DNA of 64,000 bases from Nitrospiria bacterium (GTDB lineage: Bacteria; Nitrospirota; Nitrospiria; JACQBZ01): contig DATKAN010000015.1 of the NCBI GenBank assembly GCA_035498035.1, positions 25,771 to 89,770 of the forward strand, written 5' to 3'. The translations under genes and the position numbers were made by a program. The notes beneath the pieces were generated by a model, which was not told the origin of the DNA, made no database searches, and worked only from the letters and a program-made list of their open reading frames with translations. Shown here piece by piece: positions 42,825 to 52,514 of the stretch. The stretch's first letter is position 1. Every line of letters starts with the position of its first letter.

Positions 42825-44180
42825 ATGATGTACTCTGGTCGACGGTGGCTTAGCTTCTTTACTTTTGTCGGGGTGATCCTGGTGACGGCACCATCGGTTG
42901 ATTCGACCGGATGGGGCCAAGAAACCCCTTCCACCGCTACTTCCAATGATCAAGGCTCCACCCAAGAGACACCGGCCACCACTCAGGAAACACCGGCCAC
43001 CACTCAGGAAACACCGGCCACTACTCAGGAAATACCGGCCACCACTCAAGAAACACCGGCCACCACTCAAGAAACACCGGCCACCACTCAAGAAACCTCC
43101 GCGCCCCAAGAAAAAGCGCCTACTTCCGAACCCGGAACCGTGACCGTTCCTGAAACCACCGCCGGTCCGGGAAAATATACCGTGAAGCCAGGGGACACCC
43201 TTTGGGACATTACCAACACTTTTTTACAAGACTCCTTCCTGTGGCCGAAGGTTTGGAATCATAACCAGTACATTATCAACCCCGACCTGATCTATCCTGG
43301 AAACGTGATCGTGCTGCCCGGCGGAGAAGAAGCCAAGGTCGAGGCCCCGGTTGTTACTCCGCAGCCCGCGACTGCACCTCCCCCGAAGGAAGAAAAGGAA
43401 GGGGTGGAAGCGGCGGCACCTGCCAAACAGGCCGAAATGCCAGTCGAGATCGCCCCTCATGAACAACCCGTCCCCGCGGCCGAGCCAATCGAAATGAAAT
43501 TCCTTGCGGCGAGCGGGTACATCTTGTCCGGTCAAGGGTCTGCGGGCACTGTGGTCGGCGCCATGAATAATCGCGAATTAATCGGGGAAGGCGACACGGC
43601 TTATTTACTCCCAAAGGAAGGCTCTGCGCCTCGAATCGGCGATCAATATACTATTTACCGTGCGGTTCGAAAGGTCTACCATCCCAAGACGGGGACGTAC
43701 ATGGGTGAACTGATTCGGATCCTGGGCCAAACCAAAATTACCGGCGCAGACCCGAAGGAGAAAACCGTGACCTCCAAGGTGCTCACTTCGTACGACTATA
43801 TCCAACCGGGCGATTTCGTGATGCCGGCATCGACCGAGGGGGAAACGGCCGAACATAACACTTATACGAGCCCGGGTGGCCAACTCGACGGCTTCATTGT
43901 CGAGGCCAAAGAAAATCGGGCTTCGCAGGCCCAGTTTGACGTAGTTTATCTGGATAGAGGCCGGCAACAAGGGGTTCACTCGGGGGACCGTTTCAGAATC
44001 GACCGCGAGGGGGAAAAGACCTCTTTTATCTCTCCCGGAGGGGGGGTTCGACTTCCTCGACGCGTTATCGGCGAGCTCCAGGTCATCGCGGTCCAGGATT
44101 CCACCGCAACCGCACAAATCGTTAAGAGCACGGAGGTCATCTACAAGGGTGACCATTTTGAAACGCCCCCCGCCCCTTAA
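42825..44180 (+). CDS. LysM domain protein with Thr/Pro/Glu-rich repeat tract
   Basis: A 451-residue exported protein. The N-terminal hydrophobic segment (LSFFTFVGVILVTAPSV) is followed by heptad repeats TQETPAT (about residues 46-94), then one LysM domain, YTVKPGDTLWDITNTFLQD to NVIVLPGG (about 122-170), which binds peptidoglycan glycan chains. A Pro/Ala/Glu linker leads to a C-terminal region of about 230 residues (GDTAYLLPKEGS, PGDFVMPAS, YLDRGRQQGVHSGDRF) seen in other bacterial LysM envelope proteins. It is likely periplasmic, spanning or organising the cell wall. The next genes are ilvBNC with their own promoter. Confidence 0.85.
   Translation: MMYSGRRWLSFFTFVGVILVTAPSVDSTGWGQETPSTATSNDQGSTQETPATTQETPATTQETPATTQEIPATTQETPATTQETPATTQETSAPQEKAPTSEPGTVTVPETTAGPGKYTVKPGDTLWDITNTFLQDSFLWPKVWNHNQYIINPDLIYPGNVIVLPGGEEAKVEAPVVTPQPATAPPPKEEKEGVEAAAPAKQAEMPVEIAPHEQPVPAAEPIEMKFLAASGYILSGQGSAGTVVGAMNNRELIGEGDTAYLLPKEGSAPRIGDQYTIYRAVRKVYHPKTGTYMGELIRILGQTKITGADPKEKTVTSKVLTSYDYIQPGDFVMPASTEGETAEHNTYTSPGGQLDGFIVEAKENRASQAQFDVVYLDRGRQQGVHSGDRFRIDREGEKTSFISPGGGVRLPRRVIGELQVIAVQDSTATAQIVKSTEVIYKGDHFETPPAP
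42960..43106 (+). repeat. 21-bp tandem repeat (minisatellite) in the LysM gene
   Basis: Six units of a 21-nt repeat encoding TQETPAT, plus a seventh degenerate unit (TQETSAP) from 43086. Units differ mainly at synonymous sites (CAG/CAA, ACC/ACT), with one Thr-to-Ile change. Copy number can vary by slippage without breaking the frame. Confidence 0.9.
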
Positions 44181-44212
44181 TTCCTTTAAAATCCGGCTTA
44201 AAAACATTGCTG

Positions 44213-44242
44213 TTGACTAGCCCCAAACCCTTGTGGTAAATT
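44213..44242 (+). promoter_or_regulatory. Promoter for ilvBNC
   Basis: TTGACT at 44213-44218 and TAAATT at 44237-44242 are 18 nt apart. The leader to ATG 44337 is about 88 nt; I see no T-box and no branched-chain-codon-rich leader peptide in it. Confidence 0.45.
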
Positions 44243-44336
44243 GAAAATCTCATTTTCCCATAGTTTACGATGGAATAGATAATGGCCATCCGACACGATC
44301 CGGCGTGTAAGAGACGGTCACCGAGGAGAGACTTGT

Positions 44337-46115
44337 ATGAAACTGAACGGCGCTCAGATTTTTGTTGAGTCATTGAAAAAAGAAGGGGTGAAGGTTATTT
44401 TTGGCCTGCCCGGCGGCGTGGTTTTAAAGATTTTTGATGTCCTGTACGATTACAAGGACCCCGCGGTCATTCTGACTCGACATGAACAGGGCGCGATGCA
44501 CATGGCCGAAGGCTATGCAAAGGCCACCGGAAAAGCCGGCGTGGTGTTGGTGACCTCCGGGCCGGGCATGACGAACACCGTCACCGGACTCGCGGATGCC
44601 TATATGGACTCCGTTCCATTGGTGGTCTTTACGGGACAGGTCTCGACCAGCCTCATCGGCAACGATGCCTTTCAAGAGGCCGACAACGTCGGGATCAGCC
44701 GGCCCTGCACCAAGTACAACTACTTGGTCAAGGATGTGAACGATCTCGCCCAGACCATTAAAGAGGCCTTCTACATCGCAACCACGGGACGTCCCGGCCC
44801 GGTTCTGGTGGATATTCCCAAGGACGTCTCGATGAATCAAACCGAATTCAACTACCCGGAAAAAGTGTACATCCGAGGATACAATCCCACTTACGAGGGG
44901 CACAAATGGCAAATTAAACAGGCGGCCGATGCGATCTTAAAAGCGAAGCGACCCATCATTTACGTCGGCGGGGGGACGGTCTTCTCGAACGCTTTTGAAG
45001 AACTGCGGGAGTTTGCCGAGCTGACTCAGATCCCGGTCGACATGACGCTGATGGCGCTCGGAAGTTTCCCCGGAACCCATCCCCTGTCTTTGGGAATGCT
45101 CGGAATGCACGGCAGCTACACCTCGAACATGGCGATCCATCATTCGGACCTCATCATTGCCGTCGGCTCCCGATTTGACGACCGGGTGACGGGCAAGGTG
45201 TCTGAATTTGCGCCGCACGCGAAGATCGTCCATATTGATATCGATCCGACCTCGATCCAAAAAATCATGAACGTCGATATTCCGATCGTGGGCGACGCGA
45301 AAAACGTCCTCAAGGAACTCAGCCAGCATCTCCGGGCCTCTGTCGACGGCCGGCGCAAGGAGGAACTCAAGCCGTGGTGGAACCAGATCGAAGAATGGAA
45401 GAAAAAACACCCCTTGACGTACAAACAGGACGGGGCCCCGAAGATCAAACCGGCCTACCTGATCGACCGCTTGTATGAGCTCACCAAGGATCAAAACCCC
45501 ATTGTGTCCACGGATGTCGGCCAGCATCAAATGTGGGCGGCGCAGTTCTTTAAACTGGACCATCCGCGGACCTGGCTTACCTCGGGTGGTTTGGGCACAA
45601 TGGGTTTCGGTTTTCCGGCCGCTCTCGGAGCCCAAAGGGCTTTTCCCGGCCGCTTGGTCCTGAGCATTGTCGGCGACGGGAGCTTCCAGATGAATCTACA
45701 GGAGCTGGCCACGGCCATGGATTACAATCTCCCGGTCAAGGTGGCGATCGTCAACAACGGTTTCCACGGCATGGTTCGTCAATGGCAGGATCTGTTCTAC
45801 AACAGTCGCTACTCCTCCAGTTACCTGGGAAACCATCCGGACTATGTGAAACTGGCGGATGCTTATGGCGCCGTCGGTCTCCGAGCCACCAAACCGGAGG
45901 AAGTGGACGGGGTGATCAAGGAGGCGCTGAAGATCGACAAGCCGGTGCTCATCGATTTTCAGGTGGACCCTTTCGAAAATTGTTACCCGATGATCCCGGC
46001 CGGCGGGGCGAATAACGAAATGATCCTGGAAGATCCGCCGGAACTTCAGAAAAAAGAGAAGACCGAGACGAAGAAGGCCGGAAACGGTGAAAAGGAAGGA
46101 ATCCTGACGGCTTAA
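44337..46115 (+). CDS. ilvB: Acetolactate synthase large subunit
   Basis: A ThDP-dependent enzyme condensing two pyruvates, or pyruvate and 2-ketobutyrate, in valine/leucine/isoleucine synthesis. The 592-residue protein has the N-terminal VKVIFGLPGG, catalytic-type ILTRHEQGAMHMAEGYA with the ThDP glutamate, GPGMTNTVTGLADAYMDSVP, the FAD region, and the ThDP-metal motif GDGSFQMNLQELATAM...VAIVNN. The charged C-terminal tail (KKEKTETKKAGNGEKEG) is longer than usual. GGAG lies before the ATG. ilvN and ilvC follow. Confidence 0.96.
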   Translation: MKLNGAQIFVESLKKEGVKVIFGLPGGVVLKIFDVLYDYKDPAVILTRHEQGAMHMAEGYAKATGKAGVVLVTSGPGMTNTVTGLADAYMDSVPLVVFTGQVSTSLIGNDAFQEADNVGISRPCTKYNYLVKDVNDLAQTIKEAFYIATTGRPGPVLVDIPKDVSMNQTEFNYPEKVYIRGYNPTYEGHKWQIKQAADAILKAKRPIIYVGGGTVFSNAFEELREFAELTQIPVDMTLMALGSFPGTHPLSLGMLGMHGSYTSNMAIHHSDLIIAVGSRFDDRVTGKVSEFAPHAKIVHIDIDPTSIQKIMNVDIPIVGDAKNVLKELSQHLRASVDGRRKEELKPWWNQIEEWKKKHPLTYKQDGAPKIKPAYLIDRLYELTKDQNPIVSTDVGQHQMWAAQFFKLDHPRTWLTSGGLGTMGFGFPAALGAQRAFPGRLVLSIVGDGSFQMNLQELATAMDYNLPVKVAIVNNGFHGMVRQWQDLFYNSRYSSSYLGNHPDYVKLADAYGAVGLRATKPEEVDGVIKEALKIDKPVLIDFQVDPFENCYPMIPAGGANNEMILEDPPELQKKEKTETKKAGNGEKEGILTA

Positions 46116-46140
46116 ATCCTTAATCGGAACCGAGGCACAG

Positions 46141-46668
46141 ATGGAACACATCATCTCCGTCATGGTCGAAAACAAGTTCGGGGTCCTGTCCCGCGTGGCC
46201 GGTTTATTCAGCGGGCGGGGCTTTAACATCGACAGTCTATCCGTGGGGCCCACCATCGATCCCACCGTATCCATGATGACCTTGGTCACCCGGGGCGATG
46301 ACCGGATTGTGGAACAGATCATCAAACAGCTCAACAAGCTGATTGATGTGATCAAGGTGGTCGACCTGACCGAGGGCGCGTTTGTGGCCAGGGAAACGGT
46401 TTTGATCAAGATAAGCGCCAAAGGGGAAGACCGTGCCGAGGCCCTGCGCATTACGGATATCTTCCGGGCCCGGGTCATCGATTCCACCCCGACGACGTAT
46501 ACGATCGAGATCTCGGGGGACACCAACAAGATCGAGGCCATCATCAATTTGCTCAAGCCTCTGGGCATCAAAGACCTGGTCCGGACCGGCCGAATCGCCA
46601 TTGCCCGGGAAGAGATCAAGGCCGCGGTCCAGGACAAAACTCAAGAAAAAAAACGGTACGGAACCTGA
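46141..46668 (+). CDS. ilvN: Acetolactate synthase small (regulatory) subunit
   Basis: The ACT-domain subunit that activates IlvB and gives valine feedback inhibition. The 175-residue length is normal. The ACT domain MEHIISVMVENKFGVLSRVAGLFSGRGFNIDSL with TMVTRGD-like MMTLVTRGDD is intact (shown in parts: VENKFGVLSRVAG, GRGFNIDSLSVG, RGDDRIVEQI), and the second half contains VARETVLIKI and GDTNKIEAIINLL. It lies 25 nt after ilvB. Confidence 0.95.
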   Translation: MEHIISVMVENKFGVLSRVAGLFSGRGFNIDSLSVGPTIDPTVSMMTLVTRGDDRIVEQIIKQLNKLIDVIKVVDLTEGAFVARETVLIKISAKGEDRAEALRITDIFRARVIDSTPTTYTIEISGDTNKIEAIINLLKPLGIKDLVRTGRIAIAREEIKAAVQDKTQEKKRYGT

Positions 46669-47718
<1,050 letters not shown>

Positions 47719-47741
47719 GGCGGAGGATCCCACACCGTATC

Positions 47742-48386
47742 GTGGCCCAAGATCCGTCACCGGTAGCTCGCGAACGGCGGCCGTTTCTAATCGGCGTGAC
47801 GGTCCTGACCGTGGCCGTGGCCTTGCTGAAGGTGGTCTGGCTGACCGTCCCGATGGTTGCCCTGGCCCTTCAGGTTTTCTGGTTCTTCAGAGACCCCAAA
47901 AGAAGCATTCCCACCGGCGAAAACTTGATCGTTTCTCCCGCGGATGGTAAGATTATTGGGTTGTCCGAGGCCAAAGAGGAACGGTTTCTGAAGGATCGGG
48001 CGATCAAGGTCAGCATCTTTTTAAACCTGTTCGACGTCCACGTAAACCGGATTCCCTTCGCGGGTCGGATTCGGGCGATTCAGTACCAGCCCGGAACATT
48101 CCTGGCCGCGAACAAGGACCTGGCCTCGACTCAGAACGAGCAGAACGCCGTTCTATTGGAAACCGCTTCGGGGGTGAAGCTGGCGTTTGTTCAGGTCGCG
48201 GGACTGGTCGCGCGACGGATCGTTTGCTGGGTGAAAGAGGGCGACGAGGTCGCCCGGGGAAGCCGCTTCGGAATGATCCGGTTCGGTTCCCGAACGGACC
48301 TGTTTCTCCCCCTTGGGACGGAGATCAAAGTCCGCCTCGGACAGAAAGTCAAAGGCGGTTCAAGCATCATAGGAGTCTTAAAATGA
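47742..48386 (+). CDS. psd: Phosphatidylserine decarboxylase (small, archaeal-type)
   Basis: Makes phosphatidylethanolamine from phosphatidylserine. The 214-residue proenzyme has two N-terminal spans, then FRDPKRSIP, VSPADGKI, LFDVHVNRIPFAG and the self-cleavage site GGSS near residue 208, where the serine becomes the pyruvoyl group. The start is GTG 47742; an SD (GGAGGA) lies about 15 nt upstream, a long spacing. pssA overlaps its stop. PE produced here could feed the BcsG modification enzyme. Confidence 0.93.
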   Translation: MAQDPSPVARERRPFLIGVTVLTVAVALLKVVWLTVPMVALALQVFWFFRDPKRSIPTGENLIVSPADGKIIGLSEAKEERFLKDRAIKVSIFLNLFDVHVNRIPFAGRIRAIQYQPGTFLAANKDLASTQNEQNAVLLETASGVKLAFVQVAGLVARRIVCWVKEGDEVARGSRFGMIRFGSRTDLFLPLGTEIKVRLGQKVKGGSSIIGVLK

Positions 48387-49159
48387 AAGATTTTCGACGC
48401 GGCATCTACTTGGTTCCGAACCTGTTGACGACCGGAAACCTCTTCAGCGGTTTTTACTCCCTCATCGCGGTCTTCAACGCCGACTATCTGCTGGCCGCCA
48501 TGGCCATCCTGGTGGCGATGGCGTTCGACATCCTGGACGGCAAATCGGCCCGTCTGACGAAGACGACCAGCCGGTTCGGCGTGGAATACGATTCGCTGGC
48601 CGACCTCGTCTCCTTTGGACTCGCCCCCGGTCTGTTGATCTATTCCTGGGCCTTGAGCACCTACGGACGGGTGGGCTGGGTCGCGGCCTTTCTTTTCGTG
48701 GCCTGCGGAGCGCTGAGGCTGGCGCGGTTCAACGTCCAGGTCGGAACGACCGAAAGCAAGCATTTCGTCGGTCTTCCGATCCCGGCCGCGGCGGGCGTGA
48801 TCGCCTCGCTGGTCGTGCTGGACCACCATATCCTTCGGATGGGGACCGAGATAAAGCCCCTGCTGATCCTGGGACTGATTTACTCGCTGGCCTTTCTGAT
48901 GGTCAGCACGGTTCGGTATCGGAGCTTCAAGGATTTTCACCTGCGGGGCCGGAAACCCTTTCACGTCCTGGTCTCCGCCGTCTTGCTCCTGATCATTCTC
49001 GCGGCCGAACCGCAAATTATGTTGTTCGTCCTGTTCGCGGGGTTTGCGCTCTCCGGGGTGATCGAACGGCCGCTCACGGCGATGATCCGGAAAATGCTCA
49101 AGCACCCGGCCCCTCCACGCACCCCCTCCTCGGTCCCGCCGACAGGACACGGGACTTGA
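48383..49159 (+). CDS. pssA: CDP-diacylglycerol-serine O-phosphatidyltransferase
   Basis: Forms phosphatidylserine from CDP-diacylglycerol and serine in the inner membrane. The 258-residue polytopic protein carries the CDP-alcohol phosphotransferase motif DILDGKSARLTKTTSRFG followed by VEYDSLADLVSFG, with the invariant Asp, Gly, Ala and Arg positions. AGGAG is well placed before ATG 48383, which overlaps the psd stop. The leuA promoter -35 element overlaps its own stop codon. Confidence 0.94.
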   Translation: MKDFRRGIYLVPNLLTTGNLFSGFYSLIAVFNADYLLAAMAILVAMAFDILDGKSARLTKTTSRFGVEYDSLADLVSFGLAPGLLIYSWALSTYGRVGWVAAFLFVACGALRLARFNVQVGTTESKHFVGLPIPAAAGVIASLVVLDHHILRMGTEIKPLLILGLIYSLAFLMVSTVRYRSFKDFHLRGRKPFHVLVSAVLLLIILAAEPQIMLFVLFAGFALSGVIERPLTAMIRKMLKHPAPPRTPSSVPPTGHGT

Positions 49160-49185
49160 CAGATCGAAGAACTTCCTGCCATAAT
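49156..49185 (+). promoter_or_regulatory. Promoter for the T-box/leuA transcript
   Basis: TTGACA at 49156-49161 overlaps the pssA stop codon; CATAAT at 49180-49185 follows after 18 nt. Transcription would start near 49192, just upstream of the T-box leader. Confidence 0.55.
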
Positions 49186-49191
49186 ATTTCA

Positions 49192-49446
49192 TGTTGAACG
49201 GCTGTGAAGAGGAGTAGTAGGTCGAAATAACGGACCGAACTCGCCTCGGAGCCGCGTCGGTGAACGAAAAGTAATCGGCGCCGCCTTGCCCGCGTGAAGG
49301 GCCGAATCAAGGGGAACGCAGCACAGGTCGCATTCGTCCTGTTGGACTTATCGCTGCCTTCCTAAATCAGGGTGGTACCACGGGGCAAACAGGCCTTCGT
49401 CCCTGCGTCGCACGAATCCGGTGCGGCAGAGACGAGGGCTTTTTTA
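49192..49446 (+). promoter_or_regulatory. T-box riboswitch leader upstream of leuA
   Basis: The diagnostic T-box sequence AGGGTGGTACCACG lies at 49369-49382, followed 10 nt later by a strong intrinsic terminator, the standard layout for tRNA-sensing attenuation. Upstream, GAAGAGGAGTAGTAGG at about 49206 resembles the start of Stem I. A leucine specifier codon is expected; CTC at 49240-49242 is a candidate but I could not fold Stem I reliably. Uncharged tRNA-Leu would pair with the T-box and allow leuA expression. T-boxes are mainly from Firmicutes, with leuA T-boxes described in some deltaproteobacteria. Confidence 0.85.
49393..49446 (+). terminator. Intrinsic terminator of the T-box leader
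   Basis: GCCTTCGTCCCTGC (49393-49406) pairs with GCAGAGACGAGGGC (49426-49439) with G-U allowances, an inner CGCAC/GTGCG extends the stem, and a T run follows at 49440-49445. Confidence 0.85.
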
Positions 49447-49719
49447 TTTGATCTTATGGCCGTCCGGCGCTGGGCCGAACGGCCTGTGATTAATCCGAAG
49501 GACGGGACCCACAGGACGTAACATGAGGCGGGTGGCCGCGGGCGGGGCGCGCCATCCGACCGCAACGGAAAGGCCAAGGTGTTTTTCGTGTGGTTCCCCT
49601 GCAACCCTTAGAAGGACGCTGAGTGAGGACGGATGGGGCTGCCGAAGGACAGGACCCGCCGGAGGTAACGGACGAAGAAACACGTGTATGAGTCAGGCCC
49701 AATGAACCAGGAGAATACG
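49447..49719 (+). other. Unexplained leader segment between T-box terminator and leuA, with direct repeats
   Basis: About 270 nt separate the terminator from the leuA start, much longer than usual. It contains a GGCCGT/ACGGCC hairpin near 49458-49484 and two 28-bp direct repeats, 49495-49522 and 49642-49669, both beginning CCGAAGGAC and ending GTAAC, with about five mismatches. A 60-codon frame from 49523 is not leucine-rich and looks non-coding. I do not recognise a known riboswitch here. Confidence 0.55.
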
Positions 49720-51267
49720 ATGACACGGATGATCCAAATTTTCGACACGACCCTGCGCGACGGCGAGCAGTCGCCCGGGGCGAGCATGAACGTGGAAGAA
49801 AAGGTGATGATCGCAAAGCAACTCGCCCGGCTCCACGTGGACATCATCGAGGCCGGCTTCGCCTTCAGCTCCCCCGGCGATTTCGAAGCGGTCAAACGAA
49901 TCGCCCACGAAGTGGAAGGGCCCGTGATCGCCAGCCTGGCCCGCGCCAAGGCGGAAGACGTCGACAGCGCGTGGGATGCACTCAAGGGGGCACCCAAGGT
50001 GAGGATCCACACCTTCATCTCGACGTCCGATATCCATCTCAAGCATCAATTCCGGCTCACCCGCGAACAGGCGCTCAAGCGGGCGGTCGAGCTGGTCGAG
50101 CGGGCGCGCGGTTATGTCGAAGACGTGGAATTCTCGCCGATGGACGCGACCCGATCGGATGAAACCTATTTGTGCGAGGTCTTGGAAGCCGTCATTGCGG
50201 CCGGCGCGCGGACGGTCAACATCGCCGACACGGTCGGCTACGCCGTCCCGCATGAGTTCGGATCGCTGATCCGGAGGATTCGGGAGCGCGTGCCCAACAT
50301 CAACGAGGCCGTCATCTCGGTCCATTGCCACAACGACCTGGGCCTGTCCACGGCCAATTCGCTCGCGGCGATCGCGGAAGGGGCCGGTCAGGTCGAATGC
50401 ACGATCAACGGAATCGGGGAGCGGGCCGGAAACGCTTCCCTGGAAGAGGTCGTGATGACCCTGCGGACGCGCCGCCATCTCTTCGGGGCCGACACACGGG
50501 TCCATACCGAGGAGATCACCAAGACCAGCCGGCTCGTGAGCAAGATCACCGGCATGATGGTCCAGCCGAACAAGGCCGTCGTGGGGGCCAACGCCTTCGC
50601 GCACGAATCGGGCATCCATCAGGACGGACTGCTCAAGGAAAAGATGACCTACGAGATCATGACGCCCGCCTCGGTCGGTCTCGGCCAGAGCCACCTCGTG
50701 CTGGGAAAGCATTCCGGCCGCCATGCGCTCAAGAAACGCCTGGAGGAGTTGGGCTACCAGTTGACCGAAGAGGAACTGAACGCGGCCTTCGAGCGGATGA
50801 AGCGCCTCGCCGATCAGAAAAAGGAGATCTTCGATGAAGACATCGAGACGATCGTGAGCGAGGAGCTCTCCAAGATCCCGGAGGCGTATGTCCTTCGGAG
50901 GATCCATGTCGAAAGCGGGAGCGAGGTGACACCCACCGCCACGGTCGAGCTGGCGGTGAACGGCCAGTCGATCCAGAACGTCTCCAAGGGGGACGGCCCG
51001 GTGGATGCCGCCTATAAGACGATCGCGGCCATCACCCAGACGAAGAGCCGTCTTCTGTCTTACGTCGTAGCGGCCATCACCGGCGGCACGGACGCGCTGG
51101 GCGAGGTTACGGTGCGTCTCGAAGAGGAAGGCAAGAACGTGATGGGCTACGGCGCGGACACCGACATCATCGTGGCCTCGGCCAAGGCCTACCTCAACGC
51201 CTTGAACAAGCTCGCCTACTGGAAAACGAAAAAGGGCCAGACCGGCGGCAAAGTCGGCTTGATTTGA
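49720..51267 (+). CDS. leuA: 2-isopropylmalate synthase
   Basis: The first committed step of leucine synthesis: acetyl-CoA plus 2-ketoisovalerate. The 515-residue protein has the HMGL-like barrel with FDTTLRDGEQSPG, HCHNDLGLSTANSLAA, NGIGERAGNASLEE, then HESGIHQDGLLKE and the C-terminal LeuA dimer domain (from about residue 390) that binds leucine for feedback. ATG 49720 has AGGAGA at ideal spacing; two in-frame codons upstream (49684, 49702) lack this. It is controlled by the T-box upstream. Confidence 0.95.
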   Translation: MTRMIQIFDTTLRDGEQSPGASMNVEEKVMIAKQLARLHVDIIEAGFAFSSPGDFEAVKRIAHEVEGPVIASLARAKAEDVDSAWDALKGAPKVRIHTFISTSDIHLKHQFRLTREQALKRAVELVERARGYVEDVEFSPMDATRSDETYLCEVLEAVIAAGARTVNIADTVGYAVPHEFGSLIRRIRERVPNINEAVISVHCHNDLGLSTANSLAAIAEGAGQVECTINGIGERAGNASLEEVVMTLRTRRHLFGADTRVHTEEITKTSRLVSKITGMMVQPNKAVVGANAFAHESGIHQDGLLKEKMTYEIMTPASVGLGQSHLVLGKHSGRHALKKRLEELGYQLTEEELNAAFERMKRLADQKKEIFDEDIETIVSEELSKIPEAYVLRRIHVESGSEVTPTATVELAVNGQSIQNVSKGDGPVDAAYKTIAAITQTKSRLLSYVVAAITGGTDALGEVTVRLEEEGKNVMGYGADTDIIVASAKAYLNALNKLAYWKTKKGQTGGKVGLI

Positions 51268-51318
51268 AATGCCGTATTCCACTATACTGAACGGGTCCTC
51301 AAATCAACCGAGGAAACG

Positions 51319-52401
51319 ATGAGGCGAAGTTTTACGATTGCGGTGTTGCCGGGCGACGGGATCGGTAAAGAGATCGTCCCGGAGGCGGTGAAGGTCCTGG
51401 AGGCCATCGGCCGTCTTCACGGGCTCGCGTTTAGCTTTCACGAATCCGTAGTCGGGGGCGGCGCAATCGATCTCCACGGCCGCCCCCTGCCGGAGGAGAC
51501 GCTGGCCGCCGCCAAAAAGGCGGATGCGGTTCTGCTGGGCGCCGTCGGAGGACCGAAATGGGACGGCCTGGATTCGTCCACCCGGCCGGAGAAGGCCCTG
51601 CTGGGTTTGCGGGAGCAACTCGGACTTTACGCGAATCTTCGCCCGGCCAAACCGTTTCCGCAGTTGATCGAGGCTTCGTCCCTCCGGCGCGAGGTCATCG
51701 AGGGAACCGACCTTCTGGTCGTCCGCGAGCTGACCGGCGGGATCTATTTCGGGGAGCCCCGCGGTATCAAACCGTATCGAAACGAAGAACGGGGGATCAA
51801 CACCGAGGTTTACACGACCAAGGAGATCGGGCGGATCGCCAGGGTGGCCTTCGAGGCCGCGCGCAAGCGCCGTCGGAAGGTCGCCTCGGTCGACAAGGCC
51901 AATGTCCTGGAGTCTTCCGCGCTCTGGCGCAAGGTCGTAATCGAGGTCCACAAGGATTATCCGGACGTTGAGCTGTCGCATCTGTACGTGGACAACTGTG
52001 CGATGCAGTTGATTCGAAACCCGAAGCAGTTCGACGTCATCGTGACGACCAACCTGTTCGGCGATATCCTGAGCGACGAGGCCGCGATGCTGACCGGCTC
52101 GATCGGGATGCTTCCATCGGCCAGTCTCGGAGGCCGCACCGCGATGTACGAGCCGATTCACGGAAGCGCGCCGGACATCGCCGGGCAGAACAAGGCCAAC
52201 CCGCTCGCGACCATCCTTTCGGCCGCGATGATGCTCAACTATTCCTTCGATCAGGGAAAGGCGGCGGACGAGATCGAGGCGGCCGTGCTCGGTGTTCTGG
52301 ACCAGGGCTACCGCACCGGCGACATCGCATCGCCCGGAACTAAACTGGTCGGCACCAAGGAGATGGGGGAACTGGTCGTCAAGCAACTCATGAAAGCGTA
52401 G
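51319..52401 (+). CDS. leuB: 3-isopropylmalate dehydrogenase
   Basis: An NAD-dependent oxidative decarboxylase in leucine synthesis, 360 residues. [17 protein letters not shown] at the start, [22 protein letters not shown]-like [54 protein letters not shown] and [12 protein letters not shown] are family signatures including the metal-binding aspartates. leuCD, encoding the isomerase that acts between LeuA and LeuB, is not in the window. A terminator follows. Confidence 0.96.
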   Translation: MRRSFTIAVLPGDGIGKEIVPEAVKVLEAIGRLHGLAFSFHESVVGGGAIDLHGRPLPEETLAAAKKADAVLLGAVGGPKWDGLDSSTRPEKALLGLREQLGLYANLRPAKPFPQLIEASSLRREVIEGTDLLVVRELTGGIYFGEPRGIKPYRNEERGINTEVYTTKEIGRIARVAFEAARKRRRKVASVDKANVLESSALWRKVVIEVHKDYPDVELSHLYVDNCAMQLIRNPKQFDVIVTTNLFGDILSDEAAMLTGSIGMLPSASLGGRTAMYEPIHGSAPDIAGQNKANPLATILSAAMMLNYSFDQGKAADEIEAAVLGVLDQGYRTGDIASPGTKLVGTKEMGELVVKQLMKA

Positions 52402-52413
52402 GTCTTGACTTCA

Positions 52414-52461
52414 CAGCGCGGAATCTACCTCCGCGCGGAGACAGGCTCCGCGCTGTTTATT
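52414..52461 (+). terminator. Intrinsic terminator after leuB
   Basis: CAGCGCGGA (52414-52422) pairs with TCCGCGCTG (52447-52455), followed by TTTATTTTC. An inner CTCCGCGCGGAG could form an alternative stem. A TATAAT at 52465-52470 just after it may be the -10 element for asd. Confidence 0.75.
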
Positions 52462-52514
52462 TTCTATAATACCTCACCGCCGTTGTGAGTCAGAGTGCTT
52501 AGGAATCGATATCC

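Noticed and set aside
42957..43110. Possible CRISPR-like array
   Set aside because: The 21-bp units are contiguous without spacers and lie in frame in a coding sequence, so this is a minisatellite.
44270..44375. A short leader frame before ilvB as an attenuation peptide
   Set aside because: It is not enriched in Leu, Ile or Val codons and overlaps the ilvB start; no terminator hairpin follows.
49523..49705. A 60-codon frame as a leuA leader peptide
   Set aside because: Arg, Gly and Pro-rich with few leucines; the T-box already provides leucine control.
49693..51282. A 529-codon minus-strand frame opposite leuA
   Set aside because: Shadow of leuA; rich in Arg, Asp, His and Gly with no recognisable domain.
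51304..52386. A 360-codon minus-strand frame opposite leuB
   Set aside because: Shadow of leuB; same length as the real gene and no motifs.
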